From Macrolepiota albuminosa (Eukaryota; Basidiomycota; Agaricomycetes; Agaricales; Agaricaceae): a stretch of DNA of 64,000 nt. Location of the stretch: the NCBI GenBank assembly GCA_027475525.1, contig JAMWFC010000126.1, forward strand, positions 558,001-622,000. Reading direction: 5' to 3'. The position numbers were made by a program, and so were the translations under genes. The notes beneath the pieces are model-generated. The model had not been told where the DNA came from. It worked only from the letters and a program-made list of their open reading frames with translations, and did no database searches. Below are positions 34,201-45,394 of the stretch, piece after piece (position 1 is the stretch's first letter; each line of letters opens with the position of its first letter).

Positions 34201-37200
34201 TCACAGCAGATCTCTTGCAGTTTGGGGAGGAATAAAATAAGGAAGCACCCACCTAAATTTATCAATTGCCATTGAGGCCAATTCTTACCACATGGCCACC
34301 TTTTTGTGGGCATATGACTGGAGACCTCTTTTCTTCACTGACATATGACGCTTTGACCAACTATCTGCCTGGTTGAAGAAATACCAAACTGTCCACTCCA
34401 TTTCACTCATGACAAGCTGACATTCCTCTGTCCATCTGTTGCGTTGTGCTCTAGCACGTAGATAATGAACACAATTAACTGAAGAGATATGTTCACAAAT
34501 GAATGTAATGATAACAGAAATGTTAACAAGAGGACTCACATTCAGAAATAGTTGCAGATTCATTTTCTGCATCAGAATTAGAGTGCCATATTCAAGATAC
34601 CTTGATCCTTGATGAACCAGGAATGTTGGGATCTTGTATAGCTGTGCTTGCATTCAAATCCGCTTTCTGTAGAACTGGATACTTTCTCTGAATGCTGGGG
34701 TCCGATCCCAGTTGTCAGGGGACCCCTCATTCCTTTCTTCCTTCACTCCTTATTTCTTCACTCTCCTTTCATTCACTTCCTTATTTCTTCTACCATTCTC
34801 TCATTTTGCTGTTACTACTTCTTCAACACTATCTGTTGGTACTATTCTCAACCTTCCTTATTTCTTCTACCATTCTCTCATTTTGCTGTTACTACTTCTT
34901 CAACACTATCTGTTGGTACTATTCTCAACCTTGAGGTGCTCTGGTTCTTTAGCTATCACTCAGACAAGTGTGGGCCCTTCAGCACCGCTCCAGGCTGCTT
35001 AGATAAGCCGGAGTTTGCCTTTCTGACTTCTAAAGTCCGGAGCTTTCCTCCCTTGTTTGCACACTTGTTTGATTAGTCAATTTTCGAGTTTTTAAGGTTT
35101 TGTTGTACTGTACAGTTGTTTCCCACGCTTCAGAGGCCCCAGAAGCGTCCAACCTGGCATAGGGAATCCCCAGACTTGTTCTCTTTGGATCTCCCTCTGC
35201 CAGGTGAGTAGCTACCTTGATATTGTCAGTATATATTCTAATACACTTTGGATCTCCCTCTGCCAGCTGTGTGACTGAGCCACAGCCTCTAGAGGTCGCC
35301 CTTACACCAGTCACAGCAGAGCACTGCAGCATTGTGTATAGGCACGAGCCTTCACCAGGATTGAGGCCTGGATTCTTTAAAGAGATGCATGAGCTCGAGT
35401 TTTCACATTCTTGCTTGGGGCAACCTGGACAACATGAGAATATAGGAATGATTTCTCTGCAATGAATTCCTGAAGGGCTTGCAGGAGCCTTTCAATTTCA
35501 ATCAAGTGCAGATTGTGCTCTATCATTGTTAATGGTGAGACATTATCCATGATCATAGATGGGAAGGAGATTTCAAAATCTTCTGAAACAACTACATCCG
35601 TTGGTTCAAGATTATCTGCCAGCGGTACTAGTGGATCTGCTGGTTGTCCATCTTCTGCCATTTCATTGTTGTCAAAGGCTCCGGGAACTTCATCCGCTTT
35701 CAGGGGAGCAGTCCGCCTTCCACCAGCAATGAACCCGCTCCTGTCCTGAGAAGCAGCAAGGACATTGAGTTGAATCTTTAATAGTTCTCTTTCCACCTTG
35801 ACCTTTTGCTGATCATCATTGCTTGCATGCTGATTCAAATGGCAAACCTGGTCCTGAATTGTAATTCTGAGCTTCCAATTAATGAAATAGGTTGGGCCAT
35901 CAGCAATACACCTTACTGCTGCTCCTCAATGTCAAGGGCAAGTTGAATCCAGAAGGAATTGAAATAGGTTGGGCCATCAGCAATACACCTTACTGCTGCT
36001 CCTCAATGTCAAGGGCAAGTTGAATCCAGAAGGAATTAATATTCATTGCTGCAACATCCGTTGAGTGGTTTCCACTGTCTGCTGCCATTCGGTCTTCACT
36101 TGCACTATTGAAGGTTATTGTACAAGCTTTCAGAATATTCATTGCTTTATGGTTTCCCTCCTCTCTGAGCCTTTCTGCCTTAGCTATTCTGGCTTCCCAG
36201 CTTGTTAGTAAATCTGTTGATATTCCAATGGATCACTCGGTGAAATATTAAACGGCTGCATCTCTCATCTCAACAGCAGTCCTATACTTTCGACATAGGA
36301 ATGGAACCATGTCAAGCAGCTTCTTCCAGTTTGAATCACACATGTGATCATCAAGGATTTCTGCTCGATGTGCCAAGGTAGTTGTATGGGCCATCTGTGA
36401 GACTTCATTTAGTGTAGACCAGAGACTTTCAATTATCTCCCCAGCCAAATAACCAGCCCTGGGAATGAAGGACGGGGCAAAGCAGAAAAAACAATCCTCC
36501 TTATGCCCATGGACATGAAGAAGTCCTATTGCAAAGTCCATGAGTAGATTATCTGGCAGGACTTCTCTGGCCTCAGCAAGCCATTCAGAAAATTTGACAC
36601 ACCACTGGCATGCTATGTCATATACCAGTAGGAGACGCTGAATCCCATCCATGTTGGTTGTCTTAACTGCCCATGTGATGGAAAAGTCTGTGTAAACCTG
36701 GCCTTCATCACGGGTCAGGTTTGTTACACTATTAGGAGCAAAGCAGCCCTGCCATGTACATGCTGTTGCAACAATACCAGTAATGTCACATGACTTGTTC
36801 ATCATCAGGGCCTTTTCAATAGCTTTGAATGTGTTTTCACAAGCGGCTCCCTGGACAGACGGAGGTCCAGCAGACAGCCGACGGACAGGATTGAATTGAT
36901 GAGCAGACGGCGGACAAGTAAAGTTAAAAAATGTTACTCACCATTGGCTGTTCCTTTGCGTGCTTGAGATAGTGAGTGAGCTCATCCCTCCTGGCCATCA
37001 TACCACCCTCTTCTGAATGCCATACATCATGAGCAGGATTAGAATGTCAGACGTGATCTGCCTTGAAGTTGCCGTCCATCATTAAAGAACGATTGAACTT
37101 CCACTAGACAGGATCTTCTTCCCAGTTGGATGGAAGATTGACTCCTGGTTGGGGACAAGTTGGACAGAATATTGCAAGTTCACCACGGTCCGGCGCCATG

Positions 37201-38378
37201 GGAAGCCTCAATTCATCATAGTCAAAGCCTGCCCACTTCAACTTCTTCAGCCACTGCCATGAATGAGAAATTCATCGTAGCTTGTGGTAAAGGTTATCCA
37301 CCTCACCAGAAGATGCAATCGGGGAAGTTATTTTTGCAATTTTCTGCCAGTACTGGTAGGCAGATGCTTTGCACTCTAGATTTGTCAGACGGAAGTTGTC
37401 CAGCACAGCCATTGTAAAATATGTTTGTGTCTGATCAAATGCACTGGAGACCAGCTGTGAGCGGATGGTATCCTCCACCAAGACATCCATCCCAGAACAC
37501 TCACATGAAATGACAGTGATGTAGTGTACTCCAGTTGTGTGAACAATCCATTGTATTGGATTTCCAAAGCAATCATATCTGTCTATACAGAACCCATTCA
37601 TGGCTGGCCGATCTTCTGGAATATCTTCTATTGGCACATTATTCTCTGGTTCCTGTTGCTCTTCCTCTTCCATGATTTGATCAAGGCTGGCATCCTGAAG
37701 TCTGCTCAGGAAATCTGAAGTCATGGATGGATGCGCTGCCGGATGTCCCGGATCGCTATCCGCTGATGGAAGTTCAACATCCAGTTGATATTCAAGTCGT
37801 AGAAACTCTTGCTCCTGAATGTCCTTTTTTCACTCGTGGTCCTCAAGAGCCCTGACTCTGACCTTCCCTTGATGACAGTTTGCATGCAATGAATTGTGTT
37901 GGATATAGAAATACCCTCCAGTATCCGACATATTCATTGGTTGGAAATACCTACCATTCCATACTTCAGGTCGGTGAAACGGGTTGGAGTCGTGCGTGCG
38001 GCGGAAACATCCGCGACAGAATATTCTTGACCCAACGCAATCACGGCATCGCCATCGTGCGAGGTAATGGTCAGGACAAGCAAGGCAATCAGTAATGTCA
38101 TCCATTGATTCACGACCAAGCAATCCATTGAGCAACTGTGGAACATGGTTGATGAAGTCGTTAAGATAATCTGCCTGTGTCTATGTATGAACTTGAATAA
38201 TTTGCTCTCAATAATAGCATACATTCAAATCACCTTTACATGCCTTATGGATATGGGCATTGTATCATCTACATCATCTACCATTGGATTGTTGTCCAAG
38301 TGTGCAAAGTTATCATCATCTATCTGCAAATGCTGCAGGTGGTGCACCACTTACAATGGGAGCGGGACCCAGTGGTAG
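34201..38378 (-). pseudogene. KDZ transposase with CxC2 cysteine cluster, copy 1
   Basis: N-terminal cysteine cluster at about 37,900-38,060 (CLACPDHYLARWRCRDCVG, then FCRGCFRRTH, NPFHRPEVWNG), the CxC2 module associated with KDZ transposases. Then come CSGMDVLVEDTIRSQL and AIFCPTCPQPGVNLP. The catalytic region (36,250-36,830) has LLVYDIACQW, LLHVHGHKEDCFFCFAPSFI and AGEIIESLWSTLNEVSQ, with the usual DDE-type acidic residues. The C-terminal part has TRAHASLQRIQASI and RGLQSYAHKKVAMW, ending near 34,201. Introns are likely, for example before the cysteine cluster. Stops are at about 37,830 (TGA where Arg is expected), 37,270 and 34,285 (TAA where copy 2 has Gln). An LTR sits in the C-terminal third, and a 77-bp duplication starts at 35884. 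It is therefore non-functional. The intact family excises and reinserts DNA. Confidence 0.92.
34713..35306 (+). mobile_element. Solo LTR, family 1, inserted in the KDZ transposase
   Basis: TGTCAGGGGACCCCTCATT to GGTCGCCCTTACA, with the perfect 5-bp duplication CCAGT (34708-34712 and 35307-35311). KDZ copy 2 near 48,917 is the empty site. Its length is 594 bp because a 77-bp stretch is duplicated (from 34776); corrected length 517. Nearly identical to the LTR at 15.8 kb and CpG-rich, so it is a recent insertion. Confidence 0.94.
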
Positions 38379-38547
38379 CCGTTGTGTTATGAGGACTGGC
38401 AACCCTTGTGTGTTCTGAGTGAGTCATGTCCTTTCCTCAGCAAATGGGATGAGGTCCCTTTGTCTGATGACTGTTGTTTTTGGTTGCTTGCATTTCTTTA
38501 GAGAGTTCAGGTTCATGATCAAAATATCTATGGCCAGGACCTAGCCA

Positions 38548-40615
38548 TTGTACGGGATATCTAATGAGACTGCTCATCAATATCGGCAATATGCCCCAAT
38601 TTGGATGGGCTGGATACCAGTGGACAGCGGACCCTATCCATCGAAGACCAACGGAATCCGTTTGTCATCAACGGACACTGAACAGAAAATCTATATTTTA
38701 TCATGTGATCCTTCGGTTGAGAACTGTGTGGTTGCAGAAAATTATATTGTCTACAAACATGTAAAATCTATATTTTATCATGTGATCCTTCGGTTGAGAA
38801 CTGTGTGGTTGCAGAAAATTATATTGTCTACAAACATGTTTGCCCTCCTGCAACCACCTGAACCAATATTTTCACCAAAGAAAAGATGGTTGGAACCAAT
38901 ATTTATAGCAGAAGAAAGATCTATCTTTGAACCATACAAGGAACTCTATTGCTCCTCAACTACTCCTCAAGCTTGGACTGCTATCTTAAAGGATAAAATC
39001 CTAACGGATATCTTCAACTACTGGGCCACTAAGAGGACAGAGCCAAAAACAGGGGAAGAGTGGGCAGAGAGAATCAAAGTAGGTACAGCAACTCATTGCA
39101 AAGAACTAGACATCATTTGCTTGAATAGAAGGTTGTCCAGTATATCAAGAATTGCTGGTGCCCTTATTACCAGCAGAAAGATCCAAAGGTGCTCCTGAAA
39201 ACTTCACTGCAAGATGTTGTCCAGCAGACAATGGCAAAGGAGTTAAACGAGGAGATCCAGAACTTGTTGAGGGGTAAGGATCACAATGCCTCAGGATTGG
39301 ATACATTTGCACAATATAATGTGGCTGTCAGAAATGTTATGCATCAACTCACACTGCAGGAGGAAAGTCGTTTATGGAAGATGGCGGCAGAATGGAGCAA
39401 AAAAGGAAATCCACCAAAAATTCAGCGCAAGTTGGTACTCCTTCCATCCTCCATCCATCCTCTATTCATTGTACATCCATCTGCTTGATTCCGCTTTCTA
39501 ATCATTGTCTCTCCAGGAAGGCCCAAAAGCATGGTTTGAAGCGTGTGGACGATGCAGATGTGCTTCGATTTAGAGAGATGGGCATGTTGAGTTGGACTGT
39601 TGTTGGTTGGTATGCAGATGAAGGCATGACTATTAGAATGTATGTGGTGCCATAATCTTGGTCAGTCTGAGCTATTGCGTCTGCTGAACTTCTGGAGAGA
39701 CCGTCAAGGACAGTATAGATCTGGTGACACCTTCCGCTGGACAGTTTATCTCAACCGTCACAAGCAGCCAGTAGCTGCTGAGTATGGCACCTGAGCTGAT
39801 CGTGAAAAAAATGCAGCAGCAGCAGCAGCACATAAGGCTACATGCAAAAATGGAGGGAAAAATCGGAAACAGAGGCCAACACCATCAGCGGTAGTCAATG
39901 GCAACAATAGGACCATTGCTAATGATGGAGCTGCTGATGGCAAATCTGCTTTAGTCACCAGATCTGCGGTAGTCAATGGCAACAGTAGGACCATTGCTAA
40001 TCATGGAGCTGCTGATGGCAGATCCGCTTTAGTCACCGGATCTGCAGCCAACTTGGAGTGGCAACTGGGGCCTACACTTCCCCTGTCACCTAGCGTACCA
40101 CACACACCACTGCCTGACTTACAGGAGGAACCTCCTGTCTTGCGCTCACTGCACACTCCCCAGCCTCAGCGCCACAACAGATCCACGGTTCACAATGAAT
40201 CCTGACCAAATGTATCAGCTTCTGCTCACGACGAGTCTGCTCTTGAAAAATCTGTTCATGATGGATGTGGTGATGATACAGCAGTGGTAGATGCCACTAC
40301 CATCCACCTCTTACAACAAAGAGGATGGAGCCATCCAGACCCTCCAATTAATGGCTCTAGTGATGGTTCCCCTAGATATAGAGTGTCAAGAAGGGTGCTC
40401 GACATTCTTCAAGATGAGGACAATGACCAATTTGAAGGTGAGGGAAGGCCGGCATTACAAAACCAAAAGAAGCGCAAGGCATTGCCTAACCAATTGTCAA
40501 CAAATTCCAAGCGACCCTGCAAGTCTCAAGCACAAATGCTACAGGAAGATGCAGCTCAATACATTGATATGTCTACACCAGCAAAAAGGAGTAGCAGCTG
40601 CACTAAGGTCATTTG
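38548..40615 (+). pseudogene. KDZ-element gene C, divergent from the transposase
   Basis: Starts about 170 bp from the transposase on the opposite strand, suggesting a shared promoter region at 38,380-38,550. Segments: EPIFIAEERSIFEPYKEL, WAERIKV, LTLQEESRLWKMAAEWSKKG followed by an intron-like gap, VVGWYADEGMTIRM, NFWRDRQGQYRSGDTF, ADREKNAAAAAAHKA, and a Ser/Lys-rich tail with KKRKALPNQ. The internal stops at about 39,790 and 40,204 are TGA in place of probable Arg codons. Two 77-bp duplications (from 38686 and 40551) shift the frame. It resembles in style the multi-copy basidiomycete proteins with an 'EEW...G.PP' motif, but I cannot name it. Possibly a regulatory or DNA-binding protein; that is inference. 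Confidence 0.55.
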
Positions 40616-41045
40616 ACCAGTCCGCCTGCAGCTCAATACATTGATATGTCTACACCAGCAAAAAGGAGTAGCAGCTGCACTAAGGTCATTTGACCAGTCC
40701 GCCATCATTGATGTGGGGAAGGGGAAAATGTTACATTACATTTTTGTAAACTATAGTGTTACAAAAATGTAGCAATGTCTATCATAATGAAAAAAAATAT
40801 TGTACAATAACAAACCGTCCATCTTAAACTGTCTATCTTCACTTGTCTTCTGTTGCCTTCCATCTCTCAGTAAGCCAACTGGATGATCAGGTCCGTTGCA
40901 TTGGCAGCTGACTACTTCAGGAGTTGCTGTGAGCCCATCCTCTTGGGCCAGGGAGAGGGTCCTCAGCAGGGACTGGCAGAGGGATGGAAGATGGTTGAGG
41001 GGGTGACAAAGATGTTCATGTGGGAGACGTCTCTGAGGATGTTTG
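40616..41045. other. Intergenic between KDZ-element genes B and C
   Basis: Convergent 3' ends flank it. It contains the second copy of a 77-bp duplication and the words TACAAAAATGTA and TTTTTGTAA. Nothing coding was recognised. Confidence 0.5.
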
Positions 41046-42741
41046 TCAAAGCGGGGATGAAGCAATGGTGAGAGCAGATAAGTCAGCGGCATGATGGGAT
41101 TGGTCAGTGGCAAGGGCAGAGGTGTCACTAGTGGAAACGGATATGTCAGCAGTGGCAGGGGATTGGTCAGTGATGGGGTCAGGAGTGGTTTCTTCCTCTT
41201 CAACGATGGGTCCAAGTCCACTGTGCCCTGTTGTATGCACTGCCACATCATCCTGAGCTAACGGACTGGAGGGACGGGTGGAGATGTGAAGTTGACTCTG
41301 CAAAGTGTCAACCATACCCCAAATATGGTGGATCTGCTCCTCCATCTGATGGATCCATCCGTCATGGGATGCAAGCATCTCACCCGCACGAGAAACATTG
41401 GTTTGCAGGGTTTCCATGCGGCCACCAAGCATGTCGACCTGAGTCTGGTAGCGATGGAAGAAGTCCTCAATACGTGGTAACCAGCTTGCCTCAGCCATGA
41501 CAAACCCGTTCCGCACCTGCTCCCCAACATTCTGCAATGCTTCCTGGAACCCATTCTCCATCCTGTCAAAATGGCTCTCTACCCCTGCCATTACACCAGC
41601 CACAATGTCCTTACTGTGACTAGACTCCATTGCCCGCTCCTTGCCCTTTCCCCTGACTGGAAGAGGATCCGCTGGGTGGTTGGAGGTCGACGATTGAGAT
41701 GGACGGATGGACGGTTTTGATGGTCCCGCGATTGGACTGGTTGGTTCATCTGCTAACTATTGGTTAGCTATTTGAGCAGGAAAAGAGTTTTATACTGTCA
41801 TCACTCTCAATAATCATCACTGACTTCTTTCTTAGTGGTTTTTCCCCCTTTCCCTTGTTGCTGGGCTTGACGGTTTTCTTGACAATCGTCAGGCTGCATG
41901 TTCATTTGCGAATGAGCTGGCAGGGATTGCATGTGGTGCCGCCCTTTGTCCTGACACACTGTAGCCGCTTACTTGCACAATATTGGCAAGGGGGGCTGAT
42001 GTGCTGACCCTCGCAATGAGGTGCTGTCCTCAGATACCTGCCCAACAGCATCCCTCTAGTAATTTCCCCCTTCGGTATCCTGCCCTCTTGTTTTTCCTCT
42101 TCCTCTTCCTCTTTATCCTTGTCCTCATCCTTGTCCTCCTGCTCCTTCTGTTGACAATAGGTACCAGGAGGACTTTGACCAATATAGGTCACCCGTTTTG
42201 GCTTCTTGGAATTTGGTGATGGACCAGACAAATCTCCTGCCGCTGGAGGACTCAGTCGTTTTCTCTTCTTTAGAATTGGTGATGGACCAGACAAATCTCC
42301 TGCTGCCATCCTATGACCTATCCAGTCTTCTTGTGCTAGTGCCGCTGACGGACCAGCCTCAGTCAACAGATCAGGTCATTCTTCACCCCCACTTGGTTCT
42401 TCCCCCCTTCCGCTCCTCTGGGTCCATTTCTTCGCAGCATCCTTCAACTGCCTGGTTATATCCTTGTCAGAAAGCTTGCTCTGGAGTAGCAGGATAACTT
42501 TGTTGATGAAACTTCTCCTGGCATCAAGGAGGAGTTTCTTGTCATCCTTGACGTCCCTAACCTTGAACCACATGTCAATCTACAGGACGACTATTAGTGC
42601 ATGTCTATTAGGCAGGAGTGCTTGTATCTTACCAGGTCCTTCTGCTGTGCTTTGAGTTGTTGCAGGTCTCCTCTGAGAGCAAGGTATAATACTCGAACAT
42701 CCACGTCAATGACCTGTTGGTGGAGTTCTTCGTTAGACATG
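41046..42741 (-). pseudogene. KDZ-element gene B: Zn2Cys6-like and coiled-coil protein
   Basis: The N-terminus begins MSNEELHQQVIDVDVRVLYL at 42,741, then an intron (about 42,580-42,632), then KDDKKLLLDARRSFINKV. In the middle are an acidic stretch of Glu/Asp/Lys and a cysteine module with CQYCASKRLQC and CNPCQLIRK. This is approximately C-x2-C-x6-C-x8-C-x2-C-x7-C, similar to a fungal binuclear zinc cluster. After a probable intron (about 41,760-41,805) follows a coiled coil (MESSHSKDIVAGVMAGVESH ... HQMEEQIHHIWGMVDTL) and a Ser/Thr/Asp-rich tail ending at 41,046. Two internal TGA codons (about 42,376 and 41,902) sit where Arg would restore the frame. The architecture parallels the intact gene at 9.35 kb. 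A DNA-binding role in transposition or silencing avoidance is speculation. Confidence 0.6.
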
Positions 42742-42936
42742 GTGGATGGAGAATTAAAGAAACGGACAAGAACTTTACACGAAGCAAGTTCTGAAAATAG
42801 ATATCATGTGACCCTGTTTAAATTACAAAAGAAGTTTGATTTATTGCTTGACAAAACCTTACTTTGTTTATCTTACAGTTTAGTAAATAACAATTAGCTA
42901 AGCAGGTCAAAAATTGCAAACGTCTTAATGTTTATT

Positions 42937-43016
42937 GCACTAAGCAGGAGTCGAACCCACCTACTGCAACACACAATGAACACCAATGGATAATATTCCA
43001 CTAGACCATCAATGCT
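42937..43016 (-). repeat. tRNA-like module, type 1
   Basis: On the minus strand GATGGTCTAGTGGAATATT (a near-perfect box A), then GTGGGTTCGACTCC (box B), then TGCTTAGTGCA. Confidence 0.6.
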
Positions 43017-43150
43017 TACTGTACACTGCTATAGTCTAAATAGATATCATGTCACCCTGTTTAAATTAGGACCTTACTTTGTTTATCATACTGTGTAGTA
43101 AATAACAATTAGCTAAGCAGGTCAAAAATTCTAAACAGTTTGAAATAAAT

Positions 43151-43229
43151 GCATTAGTAGGACTTGAACCTGCCTACTGCAAGACATAATAAAGACCAAT
43201 GGATAATATTCCACTAGACCACCAATGCT
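43151..43229 (-). repeat. tRNA-like module, type 1
   Basis: On the minus strand GGTGGTCTAGTGGAATATT and GCAGGTTCAAGTCC, followed by TACTAATGC. Confidence 0.6.
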
Positions 43230-43309
43230 TACTGTATACTGCTATGATGTAAATAAACATCAGTCTAATATTCTGTGTGTGGTCAAAAATTGTTGAGTTC
43301 GATGTTAAT

Positions 43310-43388
43310 GCATTAGGAAAAGTCGAACCCACCTATTGCAAGACACAAGGAATACCAATTGGAAATATTCCGCTACACCACAGACGCT
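43310..43388 (-). repeat. tRNA-like module, type 1
   Basis: On the minus strand GTGGTGTAGCGGAATATT and GTGGGTTCGACTTTTCC; the box B is slightly degraded. Confidence 0.55.
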
Positions 43389-43604
43389 TTCTGTATAATG
43401 CTATGGTGTAAATCAATATCAGTCTAATATTCCGCTACACCCCATGGTTTTCCTCTTTCCTGTATACTTCTATGGTGTAAATAAATATCAGTCTAATATT
43501 GTCAATTCAATACAGATGCACCAGTTGCAGTAAAATCTCTATCCATTCAAATTCTGTATGGGTCTGTTTGTGCACTACATGAACATCGTCCTGACTTGTA
43601 GTAA

Positions 43605-43684
43605 GCACCTGTAGTACAATGAAATATTCATAAATTGATATTTCATATTGTGCACAAGAGGTGGGTTTGACTCCTGCTAGTTCA
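43605..43684 (+). repeat. tRNA-like module, type 1
   Basis: GCACCTGTAGTACAATG, then GGTGGGTTTGACTCC and TGCTAGT. Inverted partner of 31316-31392 in the left arm. Confidence 0.55.
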
Positions 43685-44063
43685 CATTATATAATAGCAG
43701 CAGGCCGCTGACGTCCGCTAGCATCATGAATTTGATCTGTTGAAAACTCCAGAGATTTCTGCAGTGGCAAAAGATGGACGAGCGTGCGCATGTGTTCATT
43801 CCAGAGCTCATGACCAGTTGATAATACACTGTGGCTGGATACCTTTGTGCTGGTCTTTGTAAAAAAGGTAGTCAGCCCTGGTGTATCGTCACTTGTCATG
43901 AGCTCTGGAATGATCTCATGTGTCAACTCCTCCATCCTATCCCGCTTCAGTAATTGCTAGAGTTTTGGTCAGATCAACTACCACAGGTGCTTACTACAGG
44001 TCAGTATGATGTACATGTAGAGCAAAAATGCACCCATATAAAACACACCATTAGTCCCCGTTA

Positions 44064-44145
44064 AGGTGGAGTAGGGGGAGTAGAACCCACCGCTGTACAC
44101 AATATTGAATATCAATAAACGAATATTCCACTGAACTACTGAGAC
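44064..44145 (-). repeat. tRNA-like module, type 1
   Basis: On the minus strand TCAGTAGTTCAGTGGAAT and GTGGGTTCTACTCC. Inverted partner of 30864-30945. Confidence 0.55.
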
Positions 44146-44691
44146 TGGTTGCACCACTGACATCAGCTGGCTCACATGCCAATGTCAGCTACTGTCTCCC
44201 CACACTACCTCACACGCCACCCCTGTCTACTACATGCACCCCGCTTCCCTCCTCCCTCCTGACCTGACGTCCGCTGGCATACCAGTGGACACCCATGCTC
44301 CTCCCCACCCCCATTCCTCTTCCGCCACCCCCCACGCTCTCCGTGACGCCATCCCATGCAGCGGACACCCATGCACCCTGTTTCCTTCTCTCCTGCTCTA
44401 ATGCCAGACAATGCCAGACAATGCTAGGAGTTGCTGACAGATGCACGACAGATGCCAACAGATGCCAGCGGATGCCAGCAGGTCACGATGGCTGCCAACA
44501 AACTCTGATGGATGCCAGCTGATGGCCAGCTGATGGCTGCTGATGCCAACACCCCTTTCAAGCCACAAAAACTCTTTTGGAAGGTATGCCACCCCCCTTC
44601 CACCTCAAAAAATCCATATGGGAACCTGCGGAAATGTAGGTGGGCATCTGTTCATTGTGTTATCCAACCTTTGAATCTATCTGTTAGTAAC

Positions 44692-44772
44692 AGACCTGCG
44701 ATGCAATGGTTAAATGTGCGTTCCGTTGCTGGAGGCTTTCCCAAGGCCGGGGGTTCAATTCCTCTCCACAGG
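44692..44772 (+). repeat. tRNA-like module, type 2, in right KDZ repeat
   Basis: Inverted counterpart of the module at 29,963: ACCTGCGATGCAATGG (start and box A-like), GGGGGTTCAATTCC (box B match), CACAGGC end. Acceptor-like pairing is five of seven. Confidence 0.5.
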
Positions 44773-45394
44773 CATATGGTGGGCAAGACAAAGTTACCTT
44801 TTTCCTTGGTCCAACCAGACTCTGTGGACCTGCATAGGCCTCTGTGGATGTCTACTGGTGCCCTGCGCAGGCCTGCATGGGCCCACATAGGTTCGAGTCC
44901 GTCGACATACGTCTGCGTGGATGTCTGCTGGTGGCTTGCGTAGGTCTGCATAGGTTTGCAGGGCCCTTTTGTGGATGTATGCTGGCATTGGGGGTAGAAA
45001 AAGGAGGGAAGGGGAGACATGCAGCCTCGAGTTATTGCAGGGAGGAATGGAGAGGGGAGGGAAGTGGGGAACCTTGAGGAGGGTTTATTCATGCCATGAA
45101 GTCCGCCAATGGAGGAGGTTTTCACTTGTGGGCTGATGCCTGCCGGCGGCCACTAATGCACATTGATGTCTGCTAGTGTCCACTGGCATCTGCTGGGCCT
45201 GCATGCGCATGTGTGTGCCCGCCTTTTATCGATCCACTGGACTGTGTCATACAGCACATTGTGATATGTCTGCAGCTCTGTATTCTATGGCACTGTGGGG
45301 ACTGCTCTGCTCCAGTGTAGCGGACTCCACTGGACATGTATGGTACGGCACAAAGCGAGCTCCTGTACAATGTATGACACATACCGTTGTGATG

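Larger units (their letters stand above)
42742..43582. other. KDZ copy 1, right subterminal noncoding region
   Basis: Contains three tRNA-like modules in minus orientation about 155-215 bp apart, each in a repeat of about 200 bp (words AGCTAAGCAGGTCAAAAATT and ACTGCTATGGTGTAAAT recur). No gene. Confidence 0.65.
29450..45394. mobile_element. KDZ DNA transposon, copy 1, with ~1.7-kb terminal inverted repeats
   Basis: Left repeat 29450-31503 and right repeat 43583-45394 are inverted copies. Corresponding landmarks include CACAATGTGCTGTATGAC, CCACAAAAGGGCCCTGCA, CCACCTACGTTTCTGCAGG, the tRNA-like modules, and CTGGAGTTTT near the inner end. After subtracting five 77-bp duplications the left arm is about 1.67 kb, close to the right arm. 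The left arm lacks the outermost ~110 bp present on the right. Inside are five gene-like units: three minus-strand genes at 32.2-38.4 kb including the KDZ transposase, one plus-strand gene at 38.5-40.6 kb, and one minus-strand gene at 41.0-42.7 kb. All are broken by stops. Target duplications could not be assigned. Confidence 0.8.
43583..45394 (-). repeat. Right terminal inverted repeat of KDZ copy 1
   Basis: Reverse complement of the left arm, free of 77-bp duplications and therefore the better reference. The outer tip reads GTTGTGATG at about 45,386-45,394 on the plus strand. Confidence 0.85.

Noticed and set aside
38548..40615. TET/JBP dioxygenase, which is linked to some basidiomycete KDZ elements
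   Set aside because: Looked for in genes B-E; none shows the H-x-D ... H iron-binding pattern or other recognisable dioxygenase motifs.
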